A stretch of 64,000 bases of DNA from Areca catechu (lineage: Eukaryota > Streptophyta > Magnoliopsida > Arecales > Arecaceae): positions 48,134,949 to 48,198,948 of the forward strand of contig CM038052.1 in NCBI GenBank assembly GCA_021397845.1, in the 5' to 3' direction. The notes under the pieces are model-generated. The model worked only from the letters and a program-made list of their open reading frames with translations, was not told where the DNA came from and did not search any database. A program made the translations under genes and the position numbers. The stretch's first letter is position 1, and the number at the start of each line of letters is the position of its first letter. This document shows, in pieces, positions 21,919-34,094 of the stretch.

Positions 21919-22614
21919 TGTTGGGATACGACAAGTTTGGTCTGTTTATACTGATCTGGTGAAGATTTGAATCGGTTAATCAGTGCCCAAAAGGTGTAAA
22001 GCCGATCAATGCCCAATAGGCATAAGTTCGATCAATGCCCAAGAGGTATAAGGCTGAACAACGCCTAAGAGACGTAAAGCCGATCAATGCCCAAGAGGCA
22101 TAAAGCTGAACAACGCCCAAGTAGCATAAAGTCGATTAATGCCCAAGAGGCATAAGGCCGATCAATGCCCAAGAAGCGTAAAGCCAATCAATTCTCGATG
22201 AGCATAAGATTGACCAACTTCCAAGAGAGGTAAAGCTGATCAATGTTCAAACAATGCAAAGATCATCCAACATCTATAAAAGGGCTGATCAACTATGGAT
22301 AGCCTTTTGTTGCACATGCTCATGTCCCAAATTAACTGTTTAACAGCTGGATGCCAGTTATAAGCGGTTAGGTTTGTGGCATATAAATATCACCGAGTGC
22401 GATGGAGATGGGGATTCTTTTTCCGGAGCACCCTTCACTTAGCCTTTTTTCAGATCTCATCTGTTCACTTCAGATGCCATTGATGAAGCTTGAGAGCAGC
22501 CCCGGCACACAGATCCTCCAAGAAGATAGCGAAGAGCTAGATCCATGAGCTCAATTCGATTCTCTCCAACTTAATTCAAATTCAAGCATCGTTGAAGTTG
22601 GTTTGGATGCAATA
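21919..22614 (+). repeat. Gypsy-B 5' LTR
   Basis: It runs from TGTTGGGATACGAC to GGATGCAATA, the terminal CA decayed to TA; the other LTR ends GATGCAACA. A TATA box (ATATAAATA, about 22381-22389) lies downstream of the minisatellite, fitting a U3-R-U5 layout. About eleven 26-bp repeats occupy 21975-22260. Confidence 0.9.
21975..22260. repeat. 26-bp minisatellite in the Gypsy-B 5' LTR, about 11 units
   Basis: The unit is close to CCGATCAATGCCCAAGAGG plus CATAAAG, alternating with CTGAACAACGCCCAAGAGG. The 3' LTR has about 16 units. Confidence 0.88.
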
Positions 22615-22615
22615 A

Positions 22616-22636
22616 ATTGGTGTGCCAGGAAGGGGA
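22616..22636 (+). promoter_or_regulatory. Gypsy-B primer-binding site region
   Basis: One base after the LTR comes ATTGGTGTGCCAGGAAGGGG, the position of the PBS. I cannot name the tRNA with certainty. Confidence 0.55.
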
Positions 22637-22672
22637 ACTCAGTGAAGGGGTTTCAAAAATCTGGAAGAAAGT

Positions 22673-24067
22673 ATGGTAAAAGGTAGAAAAAGGAATCTGC
22701 CCATGGAAGATATTCCCCATTCTTCAAAGAGGAACGATCCTATTCTTGACGAGAGGGTGGAAGCCTTGCCTGACGAAAACACGGATCAAGAAAGGTTAAA
22801 CACTCTATTTGACAAGGTAGAAGTACTTACTACAGCAATACAAAACCTTCAAGAGATTGCCGCGTAGGAGCCATCACAACCTGCTATATTAAGAAGTAGC
22901 CGACAATCTTCTCTTTAGGTAAGTAAACATCCTAGTCTAAGAAGACATTCATCTTATCAATGTTTGTCATGTCAGTAATCCCCTTTAAAGCATCATCACC
23001 GATCTCATCATCACACCAAGAAATGGAACAAGGGAAAACGTCTGTGATCTTGTTCGATGTCATCTAAAGAATCGACTCCTGACAGTATCCAAGTTCAACA
23101 TCTTGCAAGAGCAAATGATTTTGATAAGAAGTTCAGAAAGCTGGAGTTGCAGATTATCAGAGTTATTGAGCAGAGGAAAGCAGAGGATGCGGCACCAAGC
23201 TATGATATCTTGCCTCCTTTTTCTAAGAAGGTTATGGAGGAAAGAATTTCACATAACTTCAAAGTTCTACAAATTGAGCTGTATGATGGGTCATCTGACC
23301 CCTTGGGTCATTTGGATAGCTTTAAAGCCCATGTGTTGATCCAGGGGGCATCAGACGCACTCCATTGTCTTGCCTTCCCTGCGACCTCAAAGAAATCTGC
23401 GAGAATGTGGTATTCAAGTCTACAACCGGATACCATCCATTCTTTCAGTCAATTAGAGAAGTTGTTCATCTCTCACTTCCAAACAAGCAGGAAAATGTCC
23501 AGAAATTCTGATAGCTTATTCTTTATCCAACAGTCAGAAGGGGAGTCTTTGAGACACTACATCAAAAGGTTCAATTCTGCCATGTTAGAGATTCTGGATC
23601 TCAATGAATACGTGGCGATGTCTGCTTTGAAAAAGGGATTGCAAGCCTCTAGGTTCACATTTTACTTGGATAAAAATTTTTTGACCAATTATTCCAAGTT
23701 ACTAGCCTGTGCTCAAAACTACGCCTAGGCCGAAGAACAGGCTTTGAGCCGATGACAAATAGAGAGACAATTAGTGCCAAGTAAGAAGAATGCCAAGGAA
23801 GATGAATTTCGACCTCCTGGAGTCCGATCAATCCAATGGCAAGGTCAAAGGCCGAGGAATTTGGTCGGCAGGAACTACGTCAATCGGTTTGATGCTTATA
23901 CCCCTCTGACTCTCTCTCGAGAGAAGATTTTGATAGAAATTAAGAAAGAAAATTTCCTTCAAAGGCTAAGGCCAATAAGAGCCCCGCCAGCTGTGCGAAA
24001 TAAGGCTAAATACTATCGATATCATTGTGATCATGGGCATACAACGAAAGAATGTATCCAACAGTGA
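22673..24067 (+). pseudogene. gag: Gypsy-B gag
   Basis: The segment 22673-22867 opens MVKGRKRNLPMED and stops. The main part (23057-23728) has KKVMEERISHNFKV, LYDGSSDPLGHLDSFK, MWYSSLQPDTIHSFSQLE and LKKGLQASRFTFYLDKNF, the retrotransposon gag domain also seen in Gypsy-A. 23774-24067 ends with YRYHCDHGHTTKEC, a CCHC-like knuckle (C-x2/3-H type, partly eroded). TAG/TGA codons separate the segments. Confidence 0.83.
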
Positions 24068-24231
24068 GATGAGATTGAAGATTTGATCAAGTGGGGTTAT
24101 CTGGGTAGATCTGTCCAAAATCAAAATCAAAACCGACCAATTGAGGCGATAGTGCCAAGGCTAACAGTTCCAAGAATGATCACTGATGGGACGAAGCTCC
24201 CAAATCAATAACCGACTGATGGATAGTTGGA

Positions 24232-24927
24232 ATGATTTGTCATGCCTGTTATGAAGATGATCAAAGCCCCAAAAGGCTTCGAGGAAGTGTTATCTTTTCT
24301 GATAATGACTTACAAGGCATCCAGACATCTCATAATGATCCTATAGTGATTTCCATAATTATTGCGAACTATGATGTACATAAAATATTGGTTGATAATG
24401 GAAGTTCCATCGAGGTCTTGCTTTATGATGCATTTGCCAAGATGAATTTACCAACTAATAAGTTACGAAGAATTCATGTGCCACTGACTAGGTTTGGGAG
24501 AAATTCTGTAGGAGTAGAGGGAGAAATCACACTCCCTGTGACTCTCGGGACAGCACCGAAGCAAAGGACTTTCCCTCTTACTTTTATGGTTGTTCGGATC
24601 CCTTCTGCTTATAATGCCATTTTGGGAAGGCCTGCCCTGAATAAGTTCCAATCCATCATATCAACATATCATTTTTTGATGAAGTTTCCAATCCAAAATG
24701 GGATTGGAGAAGTAAGAGGAAACCAACAGATGGCTCATCAATATTTAACAATTCAGAATCAACAATCAATCTACAAATCCACCTCCGAACAAATGGATCC
24801 ACATGATCCGATTGAAGGAGTCAGCATATCAGTACAAAGGACTATTCATGTTCCTTTGATAAAGGATGACCTACTAAAACTGTTCAAATTGGAAGTTTAC
24901 TTATTGAAGACCAAAAGAAGAAGTTGA
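24232..24927 (+). pseudogene. pol: Gypsy-B aspartic protease
   Basis: The active site is ILVDNGSSIEVLLYDAF, with D-N-G in place of D-S/T-G as in many Tat elements, followed by GVEGEITLPVTLG and RIPSAYNAILGRPALN. It is 231 codons to the stop and leads by frameshift into RT. Confidence 0.83.
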
Positions 24928-26300
24928 TTGATTTTCTACAAAAAAATGTTGATATATTTGCATGGGTGACTGCCGATATGTTGGAGATTCCTACTGAAGT
25001 GATTATGCATGAGCTCAAGGTTGATCCGCTTAGTTGGCCTGTTCGACAAAAGAAGCAAAATTTTGCCCTAGAAAGATAAAAAGTTATCAATGAAGAAGTG
25101 ACCAAATTGCTTGATGCTGAATTTATCAGAGGTTTACTATCTTGATTGGCTTGCCAATATAGTAATGGTAAGGAAAGCAAATGAAAAATGGAGGATATGC
25201 ATAGATTATACTGATCTTAACAAGGCATGTCCTAAAGATAGTTTTCCTTTGCCTAAAATTGATCAACTGGTTGATGCAATGGCCAGACATAAATTTTTAA
25301 ATTTTATGGATGCTTTCTCTGGATATAATCAGATATGAATGAGCCCAGAAGATGAAGAAAAGACATCTTTCATCACAGATCGAGGGATATATTGTTACAA
25401 AGTGATGCCATTTGGTCTTAAAAATGTCGGAGCTACTTATCAGAGGTTAGTAAACAAGATCTTTGAATATCAAATCGGAAAGACTATGGAGGTATATGTA
25501 GATGATATGATCGTTAAGAGTAATCAGTCTGATGATCATATTAAAGATTTGCAAATAGCCTTTAATATTTTATGGCAAAATCACATAAAATTAAATCCAA
25601 CCAAATATGTTTTTGGTGTAACTTCTGAAAAATTTATAGGCTTTATGGTTACGAAGCGGGGGATTGAAGCCAACCCAGAAAAGATCCAAGCCATCTTGGA
25701 TATAAGACATCTAGCTAATAAGAAAGAAATCCAATAGTTGACTGGATGAATTGCTTCTATAAGTCAATTTATCTCTCGTTCAGTTGAGAGATGTTTGCCT
25801 TTCTTCAAAGCTTTACGACAAACCAAGGAGTTCAATTGGTTGGATGACTGTCGGTCAGCATTTGAAGAACTTAAGAAGTATTTGACATATCCGATCATAT
25901 TGTCTAAACCCTAAGAAGGAGAAGATTTATACCTTTATCTGGCTGCATCTAACAAAGTAATTAGTTCTGTGTTGGTCAGAAAGGACTCTGATGAATCACA
26001 TAAGCCCATTTATTACATTAACAAAGTTCTTCATGATGCGGAGACAAGGTACCCAAAACTTCAGAAGATTGTTTATACCTTAGTAATATCAACCAAATGC
26101 CTTAGGCCATATTTTCAGTCCCATCGTATTGTTGTATTGACCGATCAACTTTTGAGGACTGTTTTACAATATCCTGATACTTTTGGCCGGATGGCAAAAT
26201 GGGCAGTCAAATTAAGTGAATATGATATTACTTATCGACCTCGATCTATAATGAAGGCTTAAGTACTGGCTGATTTTATAGCCAAATGTACTTGGGGTGG
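24928..26300 (+). pseudogene. pol: Gypsy-B reverse transcriptase and RNase H
   Basis: The linker FLQKNVDIFAWVTADM precedes RT: RICIDYTDLNKACPKDSFPLP, LNFMDAFSGYNQI then a TGA, YCYKVMPFGLKN, and catalytic EVYVDDMIVKS, then KFIGFMVTKRGIEANP. RNase H follows from about 25960 with KPIYYINKVLHDAETRYPK and ends KWAVKLSEYDITYRPRS. At least four stops (for example near 25337 and 25738) break it. Confidence 0.87.
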
Positions 26301-26329
26301 CAGTGGAAAAGAAATTCAACCATCTGATG

Positions 26330-26960
26330 AAATGGAAATGACTGATGCACCTTGGATATTACATGTAGAAGGAGCCTCAAATTCTTCTGGCTATGGAGCA
26401 CGATTGATCTTATCCAGCCCAAATGGAGATATCACATAGTATGCACTCCGATTCTCTTTCAAAGTCTCTAATAATCAAGCTAAATATGAAGCCCTCCTGG
26501 CTGGCTTAAGAATTGCAAAGGAGATGAATGTCTGAAGGTTGAAGGTATTATCTTATTCATAATTGGTCGTCAACCAAGTAAAAGGAGATTTTGAGGTTTG
26601 CGATGCCACTTTAGCTTTGTATTTAAAGAAGGTTGAGAGCTTGGAGCTTTATTTGATTCATGGGATATCAGTCACGTCCCTAGAATTGAAAATTCTCGAG
26701 CCAATTTATTGTCTAGATTGGCTACTTCTACACCTGACCAAATGGGTCATACTTTTATGGAACATCTGGAGATCCCAAGTATTTCAATAACTGAAAAAGA
26801 AAAGGTTCTTCAAATAGAACCTGAAATGGATTGGATGAGTCCGATAGTTAAATATCTGACTGAAGGAGTATTGCCTGAAAATAATGTAGAGGCTAAACAA
26901 CTTTCTAGTATGTTATCCTGGATGGTTTGTTATATAAGAAATCATTTTCCTAGCCACTGT
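26330..26960 (+). pseudogene. pol: Gypsy-B second RNase H and linker
   Basis: Residues WILHVEGASNSSGYGARLI replace the usual VDGASN, so the first catalytic Asp is Glu here. NNQAKYEALLAGLRIAKE follows, then LVVNQVKGDFEV. The linker MGHTFMEHLEIPS with DWMSPIVKYLTEG leads toward integrase. Stops and a frameshift near 26700 are visible. Confidence 0.78.
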
Positions 26961-26969
26961 TGAAGTGTT

Positions 26970-28051
26970 TATCTCTTTCAAATGCAGATTATGCTCTTAG
27001 AGAAATGCATGAAGGAATATGCGGTGATCATTTGGGAGAAAGGTCTTTAGCCTATAAAATTATAAGGCAGGGGTATTATTGGCCGACTATATAGAAGGAT
27101 GCTTTAGATTTTGTAAGAAAATGTGATTCTTGTCAAAGGTATGTAAATATTCAAAGGCGTCTTGCCGGTCAGCTAACACAGTTAATGGATCCTTGGCCAT
27201 TTGCTCAATGGCTAATGGATATACTTGGTCCATTTCCTCCGGCCTCTAGGCGGTAGAAATTTTTGATCGTTGCCATTGATTATTTTACAAAATGGGTAGA
27301 AGTTGAGCCTCTAGCTTTGATCACTAAAAAAAGGTTGAAATGTTTGTTAGAAACTCTATCATATATAGGTTTGGAATTTTTCATGCTATCATTATAGATA
27401 ATGGGAGGAAGTTTAATAATCAAAGGTTCAAGGATTTCAGTGCTCAATATAGTATTCTTCACAAATTGACATCTGCTGGACACCCTCAGGCTAATGGGAA
27501 AGTTGAGGTAACTAATAAGACAATCCTTCATGGATTGAAAATTTGATTAAATGAAGCCAAAGGAGCTTGGGCCGATGGACTCAACTCCAATTTATGGGCT
27601 TACAAAACAACTCCTCGATCTACAATGGGAGAATCCCTGTTCAATCTTTCTTATGGGAGTGAAGCTATGTTTCCTATAGAGATTATTCTTCGTTCAAGAA
27701 GAATCGACTACTTTGAAGAGTCTGTTAATGCTGATCGAAGAAGGATTGATTTAGATCTGCTTGAAAATTCTAGATTACAGACATAGATAAAGATGGAAGC
27801 ATATCGACAAAGAGTAGCACGATATTATAATACAAGAGTCAAGGCTCGAGTCTTTCGGGTTGGAGACCTTGTTCTACACTGAACAACTATATCTCAACCA
27901 ACTGAATAGGGAAAACTTGCCCCAAATTGGGAAGGCTCCTATCGCATCATTGAGGTTGTGCGATCTGGGACCTATTGACTTGAAAGTTTAGATGGTTATC
28001 CATTGGCTAGACCATGGAATGTCGAAAACCTTTGTAAATACCATCAATAAA
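26970..28051 (+). pseudogene. pol: Gypsy-B integrase
   Basis: The zinc domain reads EMHEGICGDHLGERSLAYK ... KCDSCQRY; the core has WLMDILGPFPP-like sequence, DYFTKWVEVEPLA, then IIIDNGRKFNNQRF (second Asp) and HPQANGKVEVTNK (catalytic Glu). The C-terminal part reads WAYKTTPRSTMGESLFNL, YYNTRVKARVFRVGDLVL and ends RPWNVENLCKYHQ at 28051. Frameshift near 27340 and stops at about 27546, 27786 and 27882 inactivate it. Confidence 0.85.
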
Positions 28052-28130
28052 GAGGTTTTCTTTCTCCTTTTCCTTTCATATAAAAAATATATATATGAAA
28101 ATAAATTGTTCTCTAGAAAATAGAGAAAAG

Positions 28131-28650
28131 AAAGGTTGGCCTGATAAGCTAACCACAATCTGACAATTCAAGTTGGTCTAACCCACTAACTCATCGATAT
28201 TTAATGATTAGAATAACTGATCAAAAGGTTGGCCTGATAAGCTGACCACAATCTGACAAATCGAGTTGGTCTAACCCACTATCTCATCGGTATTTAATGA
28301 TCAGAATAACTGATTAAAAGGTTCACCTGATAAGCTGTGCACAATCCGTCAAATCAAGTTGGTCTAACCCACTAACTCATCGGTATTTAATGATCAGAAT
28401 AACTGATCAAAAGGTTGGCCTGATAAGTTGACCACAATCCAACAAATCGAGTTGGTTTGATCCACAACTCATCGGTATTTAATGATCAGATAACTTGGTG
28501 ATCAATTGAAAAGTTAGCCTGATAAGCTGACTACAATTCAATAAATTGAGTTGGTATGATTCACCAATTCATCGGTATGTTGACGTCAAGATGATCGATT
28601 GATTGAAAAGCTAAATTGATAAGTTAACCATGAGTTAAGTGATAATGGAC
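28131..28650. repeat. Post-pol tandem array of Gypsy-B, unit about 93 bp
   Basis: Starts near 28131, 28223, 28317, 28410, 28508 and 28602 share GGCCTGATAAGCTGACCACA, GTTGGTCTAACCCACTA and CATCGGTATTTAATGATCAG. It lies between the stop of pol and the 3' end of the antisense ORF. Confidence 0.88.
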
Positions 28651-28741
28651 AGTGTGGTTTATTATTCTGTCAATGATATTATCTCAAAATATCTAAAATA
28701 TTGAAAGCATGATTTGGTATATTGAAGGAAAATTGAAGACT

Positions 28742-29968
28742 TCATTGATATTCTAAATACAAAAAGGAAAAGGAAGAAGCAGCAATGAACATTGATTCAT
28801 TAGAAGTTGCTGCTAGTTTTCTATTACAAACATTATTCATCTTTTTCTGGTGTTTCCTTAACAGGTGAAAATACTGGATTATCGGTTGGTTTCTTTTCTT
28901 CTTTCTCTGCAAAATAATCAATGGAAATGGAGGAGAAATCAAGGTCAGGGTATAATATCTTAACCTTATTGATACAGTCTTCAAAGACAAATTCATAGCC
29001 TTTGGCTCCTACTTGTTCCATCGCGTTGTTAAAGGCTTCAGATTTTTTGAATTCTTCGATCACAAGAAGCCTCCGTTGGATTAGTGAATCATTTTCTTGT
29101 TCGGTTTGCTCCAACTTCTTTTTGAGAAATGTTATTTTTTCCTTCATCATGGATTTTTGATTTAACACATTTTTGTACTCTCGAGTTTTCTCTTCTATGA
29201 CTTCATCTGCCTGCCGAAGTATTTTTCTTCTTCTATCTACATCATCCACAAGCTGCTTGGCTTGCTTTTCAACTTGTCTCAATTGATTCTCTAAAGACAA
29301 GATCTTTGCAGTTGATCAGATAACGTTTGTTTCTAAAGCTATCCGATTAGCATCAGCCTTGTCTTTTTCTTCCTTGGCTACTATTAATTGCTTTTGAAGA
29401 TCTTCCTGAAGGTTAGTTGTATGACACCAACTTTCTTCGATTATGGAGATATCATTGACAAACTGGACAAAAGATTTGGAACATCATTAAAATATGAATA
29501 GATTGTTTTGGAAAGAAAAGAAGTATCACCAACCTTCATGATTCCTAGGTAGATGGAAGAAAGGATCTCTTTCACTCCTTGTTTGATTGTTATCTCCCAG
29601 TCTTTTCGAAGGATGGTGGATTGTAGTATGGTTTTCGCCAGCTTGGGATTGTTGATACTTGCATCAACAACAAGCATTTGAGCATCTTTGACATTGTTCG
29701 GACCAGATGGTTCCTCAACAGGAGCTTTTCCCTTTTCCATTGAAGTATGTTTAGCAGATGGATTACATTCAGGTTCTTTTGAAAATGGAATGGAAGGCTC
29801 TTGTTCTTTTTCCTCGGAGGACGACACAACATATTCAGGAAGTTTCGGGTTATTAGAAGTATTTCTTGATAAGCGCCTTCTTCTTACACATGATCTTTCT
29901 TCTCTAAATCGTATTGGTCTAGTTTTCCTCTTGGATGTTTGATGAAGCTTCTTATCACTCGATTCCAT
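28742..29968 (-). pseudogene. Antisense ORF, duplicated C-terminal half (copy B) of Gypsy-B
   Basis: The minus strand from 29968 encodes a Lys/Arg-rich region, a Ser/Glu linker (EEKEQEPSIPF), KGKAPVEEP, and LAKTILQSTILRKDWEI. A GT-AG intron of 71 bp fits 29533-29463. Then FVNDISIIEESW opens the coiled coil (29300-28833): SLENQLRQVEKQAKQLVDD, ending KGYEFVFEDCINKVKILYP and an acidic tail. It parallels copy A (30860-31967) segment by segment. I do not know its function; no catalytic motif is visible. Confidence 0.7.
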
Positions 29969-30855
29969 TTTTCAAATATGATGAAGATTTCTTCTTGGAA
30001 GTATTCCTGAAAGCAAAGAGTTTCGAAAAAGAAAAGAAACTCGAAATACTTGAGACAAAAGTTGGCTTAAAGACCTAGGCCTGGGATCTCTTTACATAGA
30101 GAGCATCCATGGCCATGATTTATGGTCCAAATTCCAAGATATCCTGAGATCTCGACATGTTTAAGATCCTGAATTGGTGGGAGTCCACGCACCACTTCTA
30201 ATTCTCAGAAAGCCATTTATAAAAAAATATATTTAATGGTATTTGGTAGAAAGATGACATTTGGCAAAGTTGGTAAGATGACTTATTTCATTCGGAAAAA
30301 TCTTTCACGAAGGATTCTTCTTCTTAAAATATACAGAGAAAGGAAAAAGGTATTCAATAAATCATATTGAAGTATTATATCATCTATGAGTAAGTTAAAG
30401 GTTTGGTTGATTTAGAGATTGTTTTTTTAAATATTCAGTAAGTACAAACTTCTTCCTTAGGAAAAGTTAGAAATCATGCTTTTCGATCAACTTATTTCGT
30501 TAAAGATTCTTGTTCAATATGTTTGTTCAGAATTAGTTTAACTAAATTTTTTCGAATAATAATTAGTGTTTATAATTTGATTCGGATAATTTCATAATTA
30601 AATCGATCTTTCTTGGAAACTTCCTTGTTTGATCCGATGATTTTATACTTAGAAAATTTTCTCATTTATAAAAGTTGGAACTCTTGCAATCCAATAAACA
30701 TTATTAAAAAGAATGATTCTTCATTTCATGTTAAAAACAAAATAAGTTCTTACATCATTGATCATTTACATTCTTTTCAATTACACTTTCTTCTATTTCA
30801 ACCTGGTTTATAGTAAGAACTGTTAGTGTTTCTTCTGGGATTTGAGAGTCTGGTG
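29969..30855. other. Unassigned AT-rich spacer between aORF copies
   Basis: No coding or repeat signal recognised. It probably entered with the duplication of the aORF half, because it lies exactly between the two copies. Confidence 0.5.
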
Positions 30856-32800
30856 CCGATTCTTCAGTTTGGTCGTCGACTGGTTCTTCGGTTTGATTTA
30901 TGATTGGTTCTCTGACCTAGTCTTCTTTATCAGAATTTTCTTCATCAAAATCCTCTTCATCGGAGTCTTCCTCTATTTTTAAAGTATCTAGGTCGGGATA
31001 AAATTTCTTTACCTTATTCAAACAATCGGTGAGACCGTGGTTGTAGCTTTCAACTCCCGCTTCATGGAGTTTATCATCAAAGGCTTTCGATTGAACATAT
31101 TTCTTTATGACCCCATTAACAGCTTCTTCAATGGCTTGTTCGATCTTCTTTGTTGTTGTTAGAGCTCTTTCTTCAGCCGCTAAAACTTTCTTTTCAGTTG
31201 TTGAGATTTTTTCATCAGCTTTCTCCAGGTTGATGGATATCGATCGGATTTTCTTAGTTTTCTTTTTTAACTTTGACTCCATGACATTTATTTTTGACCT
31301 TGCTTCATTCAGCTCTGCTTCTAGAGCTGACATTTTGGTTGCTGTTTCTTCTAGTTTCTTTTTCATGGCACTTTTTAGTTCCTCAGCAACCTCTTTTTTC
31401 GCCCTTGCAACGTTCACCTCATTGCACATAGTTTGACAGAATTGGTCAAAGTTTTTCAGACTTTCATCCATGATACTGATCCCATGGTATCATCAATTTG
31501 CTGGGACTTAGTGATTTCCCAGTCTCTTGGAATAATGATGGATTTCAAAAGATGACGAGCCAGCATTGGGTCATTCAGACCCGAGTCATTAGCATATACA
31601 GGAAAATCGGCTATAACATTTGCAGTCGGAACTCTCTCTTCTTCCTCCTCCATCATTGGAGCCTTTCCTCTATCGGTTCGGTCAGCAGAAAATGATGATG
31701 GACCAGCTCCTAAAATTTTCATTGGTCATCTTTATTATACTGCAGGTTGAAGAGATGTTGATAATGGAACCTCGTCATCTTCTGATACACTTGCTATTAG
31801 TATCGAAGAAATGGGATCTGATGAGACCGCTGAAGCTGTTGAAGTTGTTGGTTTTATCTTCTTTGGTCTTTTAATTGTTCCTTCTTTATGGTTGGAAGGA
31901 GTGGCTTCTACTCTTCTCTTCTTCAAAAGTTATAGAAATTTTCGAACATCCACCATGACTAACGTATCTGCAATAATTGAGAAGTCAAGGATTGAAACTG
32001 ATTGTCAAAAAAGGAATGAAGAAATAATATCAACTATGAAGATACCTAAAGAAGGTTTAGGACTGATTTCCATCGAAAAAAGCCCTCTTTCATCAAGTTC
32101 TTTTATCGGGAGAATCTCCATCCCCGTGAGCTTCTCGTAGTCTTCTTGATCGGCTATCAAAACTTTCTTGCCATCGTTGGGAGTTAATCGGGGTTCTCTA
32201 TGGCTAATGGTGAAATCCCAGGAGATTTTGGAGATGATGTAGAAGAAACAGGGCTTCCAACCATGAATGGTCGAAGGAAGTCCCGAGATAAATTTTTGAC
32301 CATGGCGTGGATTAATTACCCACCACCCATGGCTATGGAAGTCCCGTTTCAGTACGAACAAGGTAGTAAAAAGGAAAGTTTTAGGGACTATATCCATGTC
32401 CTTGCAAAGAATCAAGAACGTGCAAATGATTCGGATACTATTAGGAGTTAGATGGGCTGGTAATATTCGGTATAGTCTAAGAATTGTAAGGAAGAAAGGG
32501 TGAATCGGCAATCTAAGACCGGCTCTTAGATGTTCTTCATAGATTGTCAAGTTACTGGGTAGAGGCCGATCTATTTGGTCATCAGGATTTTGAAGAACTA
32601 TGACATAATCATCCGAAATGTTATAATATTATTTCAATGCTAAGATTTGGTGTTCAGTTAAGGAAGACCTAACATCACCTATCTTCATTGATTCGGCTTG
32701 TTTTTTCTGTTGTTGGGAAGTGGATTCATCAGGGTTTTCAGCATGACTAACCTTTAATATTCTAGCGATAATGGAAGAAGGAAGTAAAGGAAGATTAACT
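30856..32800 (-). pseudogene. Antisense ORF of Gypsy-B: Transposase_28-like domain plus coiled coil (copy A)
   Basis: Exon 1 (about 32800-32046) encodes PDESTSQQQKKQ, a TAA, then MTIYEEHLRAGLRLPIHPFF, LPAHLTPNSIRIIC, FVLKRDFHSHGWWVINPR and LPSTIHGWKPCFFYI, a match in pattern to the plant gypsy-type Transposase_28 domain. A 78-bp GT-AG intron fits 32045-31968. Exon 2 has KKRRVEATPSNHKEG and KIKPTTSTASAV, RGKAPMMEEEEE, PRDWEI. The coiled coil (31471-30917) ends YNHGLTDCLNKVKKFYPDLD and an acidic tail. Intron 2 seen in copy B is missing by a small deletion near 31460-31490. The expected ATG has decayed. It converges with pol. Confidence 0.8.
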
Positions 32801-32909
32801 TAAAAGAAAAAGATAGAAGAAGAATAGAGGTCGACCGGAATGGTTTCTTTTGCTCCTAAGGCGAAGAGGTTGAAATGGTGGAAAACCTATTTTCTTGGGA
32901 AGGATGGTG

Positions 32910-32917
32910 TTTATATA
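32910..32917 (-). promoter_or_regulatory. TATA box upstream of the Gypsy-B antisense ORF
   Basis: The minus strand reads CATTATATAAACACC about 110-140 bp upstream of the aORF start region. The spacing fits a pol II TATA box. It is separate from the LTR promoter, which is on the plus strand. Confidence 0.5.
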
Positions 32918-33250
32918 ATGCCCTTCAACGGTCCAAGATTTCTCTCGAATAATGAGATTAATCTAGATCTGCCACCTGTCCACAAATATTTGGTAAAAAG
33001 GTAGAGTTTCTTGAAGAATCGAAATGACCCTTCGTAATCTGACGGCAACATTCTACTGATGGGATGGATCCATTTATTTTTGATGAAGATCATTCGACCT
33101 TTTTGGATTTCAAAAATTACAATGATGAGGGCAAGATACGGCTACTAGTTTTTATAACTGCCTCTCTAATCATAGTTTGACACGTCATCAAAGCGTGCTG
33201 CCCAAGAGTGGAAGCTTCTGACAGTTTCTGATTTTCAATTAATGAATTCA

Positions 33251-33267
33251 GAAACTGGGGGGACTAG
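33251..33267 (+). promoter_or_regulatory. Gypsy-B polypurine tract
   Basis: GAAACTGGGGGGACTAG directly precedes the 3' LTR start TGTTGGG, where plus-strand cDNA synthesis is primed. Confidence 0.85.
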
Positions 33268-34094
33268 TGTTGGGATACGACATGTTTGGTCTATTTATAT
33301 TGATCTGGTGAAGATTTGAATATGGCTGATCAGTGCCCAAGAGACGTAAAGCCGATCAATGCCCAAGAGGTATAAGGCTGAACAACTCCCAAGAGGCGTA
33401 AAGCCGATCAATGCCCAATAGGCACAAGTTCGATCAATGCCCAAGAGGCATAAGGCTGAACAACTCCCAAGAGGCATAAAGTCGATCAATGCCTAATAGG
33501 CACAAGTTCGATCAATGCCCAAGAGGCATAAGGCTAAACAAAGCCCAAGAGGCATAAAGCCGATCAATGCCTAAGAGGTATAAGACTGAACAACGCCCAA
33601 GAGGCATAAAGCCGATCAATGCCCAAGAGGCATAAGGCTGATCAACGCCCAAGAAGCGTAAAGCCGATCAATTCTTGATGGGCATAAGATTGACTAACTT
33701 CCAGGAGAGGTAAAGCTGATCAATGTTCAAACAATGCAGAGATCATTCAACATCTGGAAAAGGGCTGATCAACTATGGATAGCCTTTTGTTGCATATGCT
33801 CATGTCCTAAATTAACCATTTAACAGCTGGACGCCAGTTGTAAGCGGTTAGGTTTATGGCCTATAAATACCATCGAGTGCGATGGAGATGGAGATTCTTT
33901 TTCTGGAGCACCCTTCACTTTGCCTTTCTTCAGATCTCATCTGTTCACTTTAGACGCCATTGACAAAGCTTGAGAGTAGCCCCAGCACATAGATCCTCCA
34001 AGAAGATAGCGAAGATCTAGATCCATGAGCTCAATTCGATTCTCTCCAACTTAATTCAAACTTAAGCATCGTTGAAGTTGGTCTAGATGCAACA
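33268..34094 (+). repeat. Gypsy-B 3' LTR
   Basis: TGTTGGGATACGACATG to GATGCAACA, 827 bp against 696 bp for the 5' LTR. The 131-bp difference equals five extra 26-bp repeat units (about 16 at 33315-33730). A TATA box CTATAAATA lies near 33861. Confidence 0.92.

Larger units (their letters stand above)
21919..34094 (+). mobile_element. Gypsy-B: full-length Tat-type Ty3/gypsy element
   Basis: LTRs at 21919-22614 and 33268-34094 flank PBS, gag, protease, RT, RNase H, second RNase H and integrase on the plus strand, then a tandem array, an antisense ORF on the minus strand, and a PPT. CGCTC precedes and TGCTC follows: a 5-bp duplication with one C-to-T change. About 28 differences in some 325 bp of non-repetitive LTR (my count, near 9%) imply an old insertion. 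All genes carry stops. Confidence 0.93.
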
